A stretch of 64,000 bases of DNA. Origin: an uncultured Lewinella sp. (GTDB lineage: Bacteria > Bacteroidota > Bacteroidia > Chitinophagales > Saprospiraceae). Position 1 is the first letter of the stretch, and each line of letters starts with the position of its first letter. Position numbers and translations under genes: made by a program. This document shows positions 16,484-24,262 of this stretch, piece after piece. The stretch is from contig CAJXPD010000006.1 of the NCBI GenBank assembly GCA_913057785.1, forward strand, positions 1 to 64,000, in the 5' to 3' direction. The notes below the pieces were generated by a model, which saw only the letters and a program-made list of their open reading frames with translations, had not been told where the DNA came from and searched no databases.

Positions 16484-17494
16484 ATGTATAGCTCTAAAAG
16501 ATACCTTTTTCAGGTGCTGTTTTGGTTAGGAGTTTGGTGCTTGGTTTGGTTGTCTGTTGGTTTGGAATTGCGTTTTATTCGAGCGAATGGCCTATCCTTT
16601 ATGCTACAAGCCTTCCTTCTTTTCGTAGTGATATATTATGCAGTGCCTAAATTCCTACTCAAAAAAAAATACATTTACTTTTTACTATCTGTTGTTTCTT
16701 TAATTCTGTTAGCTACTTACATCAGTACTGTCCTCGGGCCAGACCCAATAAGACGAGCCTCCTCGGTACCAATAGGTCAGAGACCTCCCCTAATGGCATC
16801 GCGTTCTTTTCGGCAGCTTTTAATCATGGCTATACCCTGCCTTTCAGCGATACTCGTAGAAACTTTTGCTTACGCCCAGCAAAAAGAGAAGAGTGAGATC
16901 TTGTCCAGAATGGAATTGGTGAAAAGTGAGCTGAAGTTCTTAAAAATGCAGATCAACCCGCATTTTTTATTTAATGCATTGAATAACATCTACGCCCTGT
17001 CCGTCACAAATTCCGATAAAACACAGGAAGGCATTAGCACCCTTTCTTTGATGCTCCGATATGTATTGTATGATTGTGAGCGACCAGAGGTTCCTTTGCA
17101 GAAGGAGTTGCAGTACATCACGCATTTTATTGAACTATTTAAACTTAAAAGCAGCGAAAAGTTCAATATTACTTTTATAGAAGAGGTGGAAGATGAGACA
17201 CTCCTAGTCCCTCCCATGCTTTTTGTGCCCTTTATTGAAAACGCATTTAAACACAGTGGAATAGAGAAAAGAGGAACTAGTTTTGTAAATATTCACCTTA
17301 AGTCGGAAGAAGATATCATTGAATTTTCAGTGGAAAATAGCCTTCCATCCGAAACGCTCGTAAATGATGAACGAGGGGGAATAGGGCTCCAAAATGTAAA
17401 AAAGAGGCTCGACATCCTGTACCCTCAAACTCACCAGCTAGATATTAGAAGGTCCGATACTTTTAAGGTCTACCTAAGAATGAAGCTCAAATGA
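16484..17494 (+). CDS. LytS-type sensor histidine kinase
   Basis: 336 residues. The N-terminal half holds about four membrane helices (residues about 10-28, 38-55, 62-80 and 108-128) with no large sensor domain. The kinase part is the His_kinase family (PF06580): phospho-acceptor H160 in KMQINPHFLFNALNN, the N-box PMLFVPFIENAFKHS and the G-box GGIGLQNVKKRLDILYP. It should phosphorylate the LytTR regulator whose ATG overlaps its stop by 4 bp (translational coupling). The signal is unknown. It is divergent from the YHYH operon. Confidence 0.93.
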   Translation: MYSSKRYLFQVLFWLGVWCLVWLSVGLELRFIRANGLSFMLQAFLLFVVIYYAVPKFLLKKKYIYFLLSVVSLILLATYISTVLGPDPIRRASSVPIGQRPPLMASRSFRQLLIMAIPCLSAILVETFAYAQQKEKSEILSRMELVKSELKFLKMQINPHFLFNALNNIYALSVTNSDKTQEGISTLSLMLRYVLYDCERPEVPLQKELQYITHFIELFKLKSSEKFNITFIEEVEDETLLVPPMLFVPFIENAFKHSGIEKRGTSFVNIHLKSEEDIIEFSVENSLPSETLVNDERGGIGLQNVKKRLDILYPQTHQLDIRRSDTFKVYLRMKLK

Positions 17495-18171
17495 TTAACT
17501 GTGTAATAATAGACGATGAAGAGTTAGCAAGAAAGCTAATCAAGACCTACATAGATAAGGTAGATTCTTTACGATGGCAGGCTTCGTTTGAAAATCCCTT
17601 AGATGGATTGTCGTTTATGAAAGCCAACTCCGTGGATCTTCTGTTTTTGGATATTCAAATGCCAGACCTAAAAGGGACTGATTTCGCAGCACTCATTGCC
17701 AAATCAGACACGAAGGTGATATTCACAACTGCTTATTCTGAATATGCGCTCAAGGGCTTTGAATTGAATGCCCTGGATTATTTACTAAAACCCATAACCT
17801 TCAATCGGTTTCTAACTGCTGTAGAAAAGTTCCCAAAGGGAGAAGCTACAGATCCTGCTTCCATAAAGCCTATTGTAATCAAATCTGGCTATGATCTGTA
17901 TAAAGTTTCGCCACAGGAGATTTTATACATAGAAAGCGACGGTGAATATGTACACTATCATTTGGACACTGGAAAAAAGATCACTGCCAATCAATCACTA
18001 AAGAAATTGCTACCAACATTACCAGATTCCTTCTTGCGCGTACACAGATCGTACATCGTTAATGGACAGAAGGTATCGAGTCTGAAAGGTCGGAAGTTAT
18101 CAATAAATGACTCAACTATTCCAGTGAGTGACAGTTATTACGAGGCGGTCAAATCGCTACTATTTTTGTAA
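17491..18171 (+). CDS. LytTR-family response regulator
   Basis: 226 residues. Receiver domain with D8-D9, phospho-acceptor D54 (LLFLDIQMPD) and a conserved lysine in DYLLKPI. A LytTR DNA-binding domain covers about residues 130-225 (ILYIESDGEYVHYHLDTGKK, LPDSFLRVHRSYIVNGQKV). Such proteins bind pairs of 9-bp direct repeats about 12 bp apart, exactly the arrangement found at 16363-16392 upstream of its own operon and of the YHYH genes. Autoregulation and control of the YHYH/MORN pair are therefore likely, as an inference. Confidence 0.94.
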   Translation: MINCVIIDDEELARKLIKTYIDKVDSLRWQASFENPLDGLSFMKANSVDLLFLDIQMPDLKGTDFAALIAKSDTKVIFTTAYSEYALKGFELNALDYLLKPITFNRFLTAVEKFPKGEATDPASIKPIVIKSGYDLYKVSPQEILYIESDGEYVHYHLDTGKKITANQSLKKLLPTLPDSFLRVHRSYIVNGQKVSSLKGRKLSINDSTIPVSDSYYEAVKSLLFL

Positions 18172-18191
18172 AGGCAGATCTAGAATGGGAA

Positions 18192-18262
18192 GTTTAGGGT
18201 TTTCGTTTACTGTTTAAAGGATAGCAACCTACTCCTTAAACATTCAACCTTAAACCCTAAAC
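18192..18262. repeat. Heptad-periodic inverted intergenic repeat, copy 2
   Basis: Left arm: GTTTAGG, GTTTTCG, TTTACTG, TTTAAAG (18192-18219). Right arm: CTTAAAC, ATTCAAC, CTTAAAC, CCTAAAC (18235-18262). The outer 11 bp of the arms (GTTTAGGGTTT) are perfectly complementary. It lies between the convergent ends of the LytTR gene and the epimerase-like gene. Confidence 0.7.
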
Positions 18263-18278
18263 AGTGGCGAACAAAGGC

Positions 18279-19187
18279 CTATAAAGCATAAATCTTATCC
18301 ATATTCTCCGAAATCTCACGAAGTCGAGTTCGATCTCCTCCTGGCACTTCGGCAGAGCCCCAACCCTGATAGCCTACCTCTCGCAAAGCCTTATTCACAC
18401 TCGCCCAATCTGAATCCCCTTGTCCCAGTTTCACTTGGAACCCGGCCCAAATCCCCTCTTCCTTCTGCTTCTTGCGGCTATATTCCTTTACATCGATCTT
18501 AATGATTCGTTTGCCCAAAATGCGCACCCATTGATCGGCCCAACCATAGCGAATAATATTTCCTACGTCGAAGTACCAACCGATCATTTCGCTATCAAAC
18601 TCATCAATGTAACGAGCGGCTTCCATTGGGCTGATCAGGAAATTATTCCAAACATTCTCAATGGCAATCTTGATCCCTGTTTTTTCAGCTATCGGCAACA
18701 GCTTACGAATTTCAGCTTGGGAACGTTCATAGGCCTCATCGTAACGCACCTTGTCATTCACCACGCCCGGAACGAGGAGTACGGTCGTACCACCGTACTT
18801 CTTACAGGCTTTCAAGGCTGTTTTCATGGACTCCACACACTGTGCTCTAACAGCAGGATCAGGAGAGGATAAAGGCATTTTCCAGTGTCTAGAGTTCACT
18901 ACTCCAGGAATTTCCAGGCCAGTCTTTCGCTTAGCTTTTAGGATCTCCTTATCATTCAAATCATTGGGGCTGTCAAATTCAATACCATGGAACCCCAGAT
19001 CTTTTACCAGCTTGAATTTATCTAATACGGATAGATCTTCTTTGATCATCCCAAATTTTAAACTCTTCTTGATTAAGGGTTGATTGGTCACGGGCGGGGT
19101 ATTGCCCATTAGATTTGGAGCAACGGCCAGCGATAGGGCCGCAGCAGAACTTGTTTTTATGAAGGCTCTTCGGTCTTGTTTTTGCAT
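18279..19187 (-). CDS. Exported TIM-barrel protein, sugar phosphate isomerase/epimerase family
   Basis: 302 residues. QDRRAFIKTSSAAALSLAVA is a twin-arginine-type signal. The mature part is an AP-endonuclease-2/xylose-isomerase-like TIM barrel: LGFHGIEFDSP, TVLLVPGVV, GIKIAIENVWN, MIGWYFDVGN, IIKIDVKEYS and GWGSAEVPGGD, where Glu, Asp, His and Glu at strand ends would hold a divalent metal. Homologues act as 3-keto-sugar or inosose isomerases or epimerases; the substrate is unknown. It lies downstream of a Gfo/Idh/MocA oxidoreductase on the same strand. The two families are often paired in sugar or inositol oxidation, so joint function is plausible. Confidence 0.87.
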   Translation of the reverse strand: MQKQDRRAFIKTSSAAALSLAVAPNLMGNTPPVTNQPLIKKSLKFGMIKEDLSVLDKFKLVKDLGFHGIEFDSPNDLNDKEILKAKRKTGLEIPGVVNSRHWKMPLSSPDPAVRAQCVESMKTALKACKKYGGTTVLLVPGVVNDKVRYDEAYERSQAEIRKLLPIAEKTGIKIAIENVWNNFLISPMEAARYIDEFDSEMIGWYFDVGNIIRYGWADQWVRILGKRIIKIDVKEYSRKKQKEEGIWAGFQVKLGQGDSDWASVNKALREVGYQGWGSAEVPGGDRTRLREISENMDKIYAL

Positions 19188-19205
19188 GAATTGGTGGTTT
19201 TGAAA

Positions 19206-19313
19206 GTTTAGGATTGATCGTTGGAAAGTTGAGGGTTACCGTTTAAGCGTCAACATTTATAGTTTAGGGCTTAGGCTTGACACAGCCTAAACCCTAAACA
19301 TTCAACTTTAAAC
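19206..19313. repeat. Heptad-periodic inverted intergenic repeat, copy 3 (longest)
   Basis: Eleven consecutive 7-bp units run from 19206 to 19282, mostly of the form GTTTAGG/GTTTAAG (for example GTTTAGG at 19206 and 19262, GTTTAAG at 19241, GCTTAGG at 19269). After a short turn come the reversed units CCTAAAC, CCTAAAC, ATTCAAC, TTTAAAC (19286-19313). The inner hairpin pairs 19262-19275 with 19286-19299, with one mismatch. It lies in the 144-bp gap between two minus-strand genes. Confidence 0.7.
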
Positions 19314-19331
19314 TATTATCTGGCGGATATT

Positions 19332-20636
19332 CTAAACAAACTTAGTCATACCAGGCTTAGCTACATCCTTCATTTTCCAAGCTAGATCCCAGTTATAATC
19401 TTCTAATGCTGGCCCTAACTTTTCTTCGGAGTTCAGGGCTTTCTCCCAGGTCAGTTCTTCCCCGGTATAAGCTACCATTCTCCCCCAAATGGCGAGCATA
19501 GTGCTATGTGCCATTCGAACCCCATCATTGATAGGTTTTCCGGCGCGGATGGAGGCAAACAACTCATCATGCTCCGTTTGGTACATATTGTTCTTTTCTC
19601 CCTTATATTTCCAATTTACTGCACCAGTGATCTCATGCTTACGGAATACATCAATATAGCACTGACCACGGTCACCTTGGATAGTAATATCATACGCTCG
19701 CTTACAGCCTTTCTGCTGGCGACTAAAGTGGAAGCCTCTAATGCCATCAGCATATTCGTAAACAATCGCAAAATGATCATATACATTACCGTACTTGGCA
19801 TCCGTTCGACTTTGACGGCCACCCGTTCCTACTGCCTTTAATGGCAATACATCGCCCATCGCCCAGGACATTAAATCCAAACTATGCACAGCTTGTTCAG
19901 CAATATGGTCACCAGAAAGCCAATTGTAGTATAGCCAGTTGCGCATGATGAACTCCATGTCGTTCCAATCCGTCTTTCTTTCTCTTTCCCAAAGGGCACC
20001 TGTGTTGTAGGTATTGTAAATACCAGTCACTTTGCCAATATCTCCATTTAGGATGCGCTCGTAAGTCGCACGCTTTGGGAAGTCATATCTCCAGCAGAAG
20101 CCCGACATTAATGCCAAGTTCTTCTCTTTCGCTTTCTTGGCTACCTCAATTACCCGGCGGATACCTGGCGCATCTACAGCCACTGGCTTTTCACAGAAGA
20201 TATGCTTTCCCGCTTCGACGGCAGCCTCCAAGTGTCCTGGACGGAAGGAAGGTGGCGTACATAAAATAACGACGTCCACATCCGAGGCCAACACCTTCTT
20301 GTATGCGTCGAAGCCTATAAATTTATGATCATCTGCTACTTGCAGTTTCTCTTCATTTTCAGTCTTTAAGGCATTATATGATTTTTCTAAGCGGTCAGGA
20401 AAAATATCTGCCATCGCTGTCAAAATCACCTTTGGGTCAGCATTCATTGCTTGATTAGCTGCACCGGTACCCCGTCCGCCACATCCAATCAATCCGACCT
20501 TTAATACCTCATTGTCGTTGAAAAAGGGAGACGTACTGTGAGCTAGTACATTTGCCCCTAGGCTACTGGCGAGCAAGGTCGCTCCAGAGGCTTTTAGAAA
20601 GTTGCGGCGCTCACTACCCTGTATTTTCTTTTTCAT
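19332..20636 (-). CDS. Exported Gfo/Idh/MocA-family oxidoreductase
   Basis: 434 residues. A Tat-like signal (SERRNFLKASGATLLASSLG) is followed by an NAD(P)-binding Rossmann fold with VGLIGCGGRGTGAANQAM and the family motif HIFCEKPVAVD near residue 145. The C-terminal half is the alpha/beta dimerisation domain with the substrate-side histidine in WLSGDHIAEQAVHSLD. It presumably oxidises or reduces a sugar or cyclitol in the periplasm using a prebound cofactor, as glucose-fructose oxidoreductase does. The epimerase-like gene follows after 144 bp. Confidence 0.9.
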   Translation of the reverse strand: MKKKIQGSERRNFLKASGATLLASSLGANVLAHSTSPFFNDNEVLKVGLIGCGGRGTGAANQAMNADPKVILTAMADIFPDRLEKSYNALKTENEEKLQVADDHKFIGFDAYKKVLASDVDVVILCTPPSFRPGHLEAAVEAGKHIFCEKPVAVDAPGIRRVIEVAKKAKEKNLALMSGFCWRYDFPKRATYERILNGDIGKVTGIYNTYNTGALWERERKTDWNDMEFIMRNWLYYNWLSGDHIAEQAVHSLDLMSWAMGDVLPLKAVGTGGRQSRTDAKYGNVYDHFAIVYEYADGIRGFHFSRQQKGCKRAYDITIQGDRGQCYIDVFRKHEITGAVNWKYKGEKNNMYQTEHDELFASIRAGKPINDGVRMAHSTMLAIWGRMVAYTGEELTWEKALNSEEKLGPALEDYNWDLAWKMKDVAKPGMTKFV

Positions 20637-21055
20637 GATTCTTATTTGAAAAGTTGGTAACTAATGATGTTATTATGCTATCATCACAAGTGTTTATAAA
20701 ACAGTCTGTTGTTTACATCGCTTGGTGATAATTCTGGCAATTAAGGTAGGGAAAGTCTGCTTGCTGTGCAAATGTTAACCCCATTTTAAGAAAAAATTGT
20801 GCGCGTGCACAGTCTATTCTGTCTATTCTCCGCTTTTTCTTTCTTTGAAAGTCCAAATCTACTCCGACTCCTGAGCGCTATGCCCGTTCAGTTGTTCGTT
20901 TTTTGTTCAGACATTGATCACCACCAACTTCTTGATTATGGTCTTAAAGCTGCACTTCATAGAAAAAGGAGCAGCATTTGACGGATTTTATTGTTTCTAA
21001 TACTAAATTTGAGTAATTAGTCCTTGAAAACAGACTGTTAGTAAAATAACCAGCA
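20637..21055. promoter_or_regulatory. Divergent intergenic region (419 bp) with a -7 element for the next gene
   Basis: TAAATTTG at 21004-21011 matches the -7 consensus and points to the membrane-protein gene at 21056, with a leader near 38 nt; the nearest TTTG upstream (20977-20980) is spaced 23 bp, slightly long. TGTGC-GCGT-GCACA (20798-20811) is a short palindrome of unknown role. A frame at 20799-20981 looks like noise and is not called. Confidence 0.4.
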
Positions 21056-21640
21056 ATGGACGTCGATCCCTTATCAGTAGCGATTCTCATTGGAATGGGT
21101 GGAAGTTTCATCACAGTGTGGATGACCAACCAACTCGGTGGCCGTATGGAGGCCTATGTGCAACGCGTTTCTCACAGTTGGGTGCAGTTACCTCAGCGCA
21201 TCATGATGGTAGTCGGCATTGTAGGCTGTAATTTCTTGGCCTTGAACTTCTTCATGATCAAGGAATATGATAAGGATCTCTTCAAAGTGTTGGAAAACTT
21301 ACCGGCAATTCCTGAGCCCGTTAAATGGTTTTTCAGACAGCTTTCTACAGAGTTTCGATCTATCATCTCCTTGATGTCGGATATTCCGCAAATCGCCCCA
21401 CTTTTCTTTACGCTTTCCATCATCTTTTTTGGCTATCTGATTCTAGGCTTGTTTGGATTAGGCAGAATGCAAAAATGGATCGTTTCCATCATTGTCTTTT
21501 TTGCTTTGATTTTTATGTTCAAAGAAAATTTTGCCAAGGCGGAACGCAAGAGCCAGGATAGAGATTTGCCCTGGGAATCTTACGAACCTGGTCTTAAAGA
21601 AGATCTCCTTCCTGACCACACCTTACACCTTAGGATATAA
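21056..21640 (+). CDS. Hypothetical inner-membrane protein
   Basis: 194 residues. About four hydrophobic segments: residues 7-25, 49-68 (IMMVVGIVGCNFLALNFFMI), 113-135 (IAPLFFTLSIIFFGYLILGL) and 140-156. A soluble loop between the second and third holds NLPAIPEPVKWFFRQLSTEFRS, and the C-terminal tail is charged. I do not recognise a family. It has its own likely promoter and is followed by the kelch gene 123 bp later on the same strand. Confidence 0.7.
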   Translation: MDVDPLSVAILIGMGGSFITVWMTNQLGGRMEAYVQRVSHSWVQLPQRIMMVVGIVGCNFLALNFFMIKEYDKDLFKVLENLPAIPEPVKWFFRQLSTEFRSIISLMSDIPQIAPLFFTLSIIFFGYLILGLFGLGRMQKWIVSIIVFFALIFMFKENFAKAERKSQDRDLPWESYEPGLKEDLLPDHTLHLRI

Positions 21641-21763
21641 AGCGGGGGACATTTGCTATGGATGCACTTGAACTTTTGACAGGAAGCTGACTGATCATTA
21701 GAAGCTAAGTTCAATGCTATGGCCATTCTCTAACTTATGACGCCTTAACCTATACCGTAGCTT

Positions 21764-22702
21764 ATGCGTCACCTTTTCTTGTTGATTCTTCTCCCCTTCA
21801 TCTCATCTCAGTTCACGTCCATAGATAAGCCGGAAGCCAGAAATCATCATGCCATCACTTTCGATCGAGCCGATAAAAAGCTGGTTCTATTTGGAGGCAA
21901 TGGCGATCAAACAAGGTTCTTTGGCGATACCTGGGAATGGGATGGGAATGCCTGGTTACGAAGATCCGTCAAGACTCCTACCGCTAGAAGTAGTCATGCG
22001 TTCATTTTTGATCCCTTTACACAAATGAGTCTTCTGATCGGGGGTGTCTCGGACAAAGGACTGGTTGAGGATATGATCTGGGATTGGAATGGGGAAAGTT
22101 GGGTCGAGCAAAGCCACCTCAAGCCCTCCTTAAGACATTCTGCAGCCGTAGCGGTGGATGAAAAACGAGGAGTAATATTTCTCTTTTCCGGTTCGGCTAA
22201 GGGTTCGGATGAGATGTGGGCTTATCGCAAGGGAAATTGGGAAGCCATACCTGTCCAAGGAAACAAGCCTAGCTCTAGAACTCGTGCCCAAATGGCTTAC
22301 GATCCTAATCGAGAGACCCTCCTCCTCTTTGGTGGATACGCTAACGGTAATTCTGTGGGAGACACTTGGGAATGGGATGGAGAAAAATGGCAACAATTGA
22401 AAGTAGCGGGTCCACCTGCCCGAAACAATCATCTGATGGTTACAGACTTAAAGCGAGGACGCATCGTTCTATTCGGAGGAAAGAGAAGGACGCCGGAGCA
22501 GCTTTATCAAGACACCTGGGAATGGGATGGAGAAGCATGGACCAAAGTAATCGAAAGTGGACCAAGTCCAAGGGATATGGCAGCTGGAACTTATGATTAT
22601 AATCTCCAGCAAGTTGTCTTGCATGGCGGCCGAGACAGCAATCGGAAGGCATTGGGCGATTTTTGGACCTGGGATGGAAAGCAGTGGACTCAAGTCCATT
22701 AG
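21764..22702 (+). CDS. Secreted kelch-repeat beta-propeller protein
   Basis: 312 residues. Residues 1-16 look like a signal peptide (MRHLFLLILLPFISSQ). The rest is six kelch repeats of about 50 residues, each ending in a tryptophan pattern: DTWEWDGNAW, MIWDWNGESW, EMWAYRKGNW, DTWEWDGEKW, DTWEWDGEAW and DFWTWDGKQW, with LFGG or its variants earlier in each unit. Six blades are enough for a closed propeller, so the protein is probably complete. Such propellers usually bind proteins or glycans; a catalytic role is not indicated. The neighbours give no hint of a partner. Confidence 0.85.
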   Translation: MRHLFLLILLPFISSQFTSIDKPEARNHHAITFDRADKKLVLFGGNGDQTRFFGDTWEWDGNAWLRRSVKTPTARSSHAFIFDPFTQMSLLIGGVSDKGLVEDMIWDWNGESWVEQSHLKPSLRHSAAVAVDEKRGVIFLFSGSAKGSDEMWAYRKGNWEAIPVQGNKPSSRTRAQMAYDPNRETLLLFGGYANGNSVGDTWEWDGEKWQQLKVAGPPARNNHLMVTDLKRGRIVLFGGKRRTPEQLYQDTWEWDGEAWTKVIESGPSPRDMAAGTYDYNLQQVVLHGGRDSNRKALGDFWTWDGKQWTQVH

Positions 22703-22774
22703 TTAAGATAAGTCTCAAATGGACCTTAGTTCCCCATCCCTCCAATCAACTCCCTCATTGTTTGCAATTTCCCG

Positions 22775-22782
22775 TACTTTTG
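22775..22782 (+). promoter_or_regulatory. -7 element directly before mnmE (possible leaderless start)
   Basis: TACTTTTG matches the TAnnTTTG consensus exactly and ends 4 bp before the mnmE ATG (22787). Transcription normally starts about 5-7 bp after this element, so the message would begin at or next to the start codon. Confidence 0.4.
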
Positions 22783-22786
22783 CCGG

Positions 22787-24226
22787 ATGCAATATTCGAC
22801 GCACGATCTGAATGACACCATTGTAGCACTGGCCACACCTACGGGCATTGGCGCCATAGGCGTGATTCGCTTATCTGGCAAGGAGGCCATCTCGATCTGT
22901 AACGGTGTATTTAAGGGGAAAGACTTGGAAAAACAAGAGAGTCACACCATCCACTTTGGAACGATTAGAGACCGTGAAGATCGGATCATAGATGAGGTGT
23001 TGGTGTCCCTTTTTGTAGCTCCAAAGTCTTATACTGGTGAAAATGTCGTAGAAGTCTCCTGTCATGGCTCCAATTACATTATCCAGCAGCTTATCCAACT
23101 ATTCGTGCAGGAAGGCGCTCGTATGGCCCAGCCTGGTGAATTCACCCTCCGGGCCTTCCTAAATGGCCAAATGGACCTCAGTCAGGCCGAAGCCGTAGCT
23201 GATCTAATTGCCTCCAGTTCTGCCTCCTCCCATAATCTGGCCATGCAGCAAATGCGAGGCGGGTTCAGCGATGAAATCCAAAAGTTACGCCAACAACTGC
23301 TCGATTTTGCCAGTCTCATCGAACTAGAACTCGATTTCTCCGAAGAAGACGTAGAATTCGCCGATCGCACCGAATTGAAGAATTTGGTCAAGAAGATCCA
23401 AACCTATATCCACGCCCTGGTACAATCCTTCGATCTCGGCAACGCCATCAAGCACGGCATCAACACCGTTATCGCTGGCCGTCCCAATGCTGGCAAATCC
23501 ACCCTCCTCAACGCCCTGTTAAACGAGGACCGAGCCATTGTTTCCGACATCGCCGGCACCACCCGAGATACCATCGAGGAAGTGCTCAATATTGAAGGCA
23601 TCCAATTTCGCTTAATCGACACCGCTGGCATCCGCGAAGCTAGTGATCAGATCGAAGCCATCGGCGTCGAAAAGACGATGGAAAAAATCAGCCAATCCGC
23701 CCTCCTCATCTACGTCTTCGACGTCATCCAAACGCAGCCGGAAGAAGTCCGCCAAGACCTCGCCAAACTGGTCAAGCCTGATATGCATTTGCTCGTCATC
23801 GCCAATAAGATGGACTTGAATCCGCATACAAAGTTTGAGCATTATTTTGAGGAGACAGAAGACAGGGGACAGACGACAGACGATTCCGATTTCCTTTCCA
23901 CTGTTTCAAAAGCTCAGTGGGTACCGATTTCCGCCCTAGAAAAAATGAATATCGGCTTTCTCAAAGAGAAACTCTACCAATCCGTCCTCACCGAGCAAGT
24001 CCAGGTCGACAGCACCATCGTGAGCAATGCCCGCCACTTCGAAGCCCTGAAAAAGGCCAGTGAAAGCCTGGACGATGTCCTGCACGCCATGGACTCCGGC
24101 ATCACCTCAGATTTCGTGGCGATGGATATTCGCAGATCCTTGGCCTTCCTGGGAGAGATCACCGGTGAGATCTCCACGGATGATTTGCTGGGAAATATTT
24201 TTGGGAAGTTCTGTATTGGGAAGTAA
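22787..24226 (+). CDS. mnmE: tRNA modification GTPase MnmE
   Basis: 479 residues. With MnmG it installs the carboxymethylaminomethyl group on uridine 34 of several tRNAs. The N-terminal folate-binding domain (DTIVALATPTGIGAIGVIRL, SYTGENVVEVSCHG, GEFTLRAFLNGQMDLSQAEA) leads to the central helices and a G domain with G1 GRPNAGKST, G2 GTTRDT, G3 DTAG and G4 NKMD. The C-terminus ends FCIGK with the conserved cysteine. Odd: between G4 and the G5-like ISALEK there are roughly 15-20 more residues than in E. coli MnmE, and this insert coincides with a 7-bp tandem repeat (23854-23881). Reading frame and all catalytic motifs stay intact. Confidence 0.96.
   Translation: MQYSTHDLNDTIVALATPTGIGAIGVIRLSGKEAISICNGVFKGKDLEKQESHTIHFGTIRDREDRIIDEVLVSLFVAPKSYTGENVVEVSCHGSNYIIQQLIQLFVQEGARMAQPGEFTLRAFLNGQMDLSQAEAVADLIASSSASSHNLAMQQMRGGFSDEIQKLRQQLLDFASLIELELDFSEEDVEFADRTELKNLVKKIQTYIHALVQSFDLGNAIKHGINTVIAGRPNAGKSTLLNALLNEDRAIVSDIAGTTRDTIEEVLNIEGIQFRLIDTAGIREASDQIEAIGVEKTMEKISQSALLIYVFDVIQTQPEEVRQDLAKLVKPDMHLLVIANKMDLNPHTKFEHYFEETEDRGQTTDDSDFLSTVSKAQWVPISALEKMNIGFLKEKLYQSVLTEQVQVDSTIVSNARHFEALKKASESLDDVLHAMDSGITSDFVAMDIRRSLAFLGEITGEISTDDLLGNIFGKFCIGK
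23854..23881 (+). repeat. Four-copy 7-bp tandem repeat inside the mnmE G domain
   Basis: Units GACAGAA, GACAGGG, GACAGAC, GACAGAC with exact 7-bp spacing. It encodes ETEDRGQTTD, an acidic polar loop after the NKMD motif. Gain or loss of one 7-bp unit would shift the mnmE frame. Confidence 0.7.
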
Positions 24227-24262
24227 CTATAAATCTCGTCATCACACATACAGCTTGAGCAA

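Noticed and set aside
18751..19083. 110-codon + strand frame inside the epimerase-like gene
   Set aside because: Shadow of the minus-strand TIM-barrel gene, whose motifs and Tat-like signal are clear.
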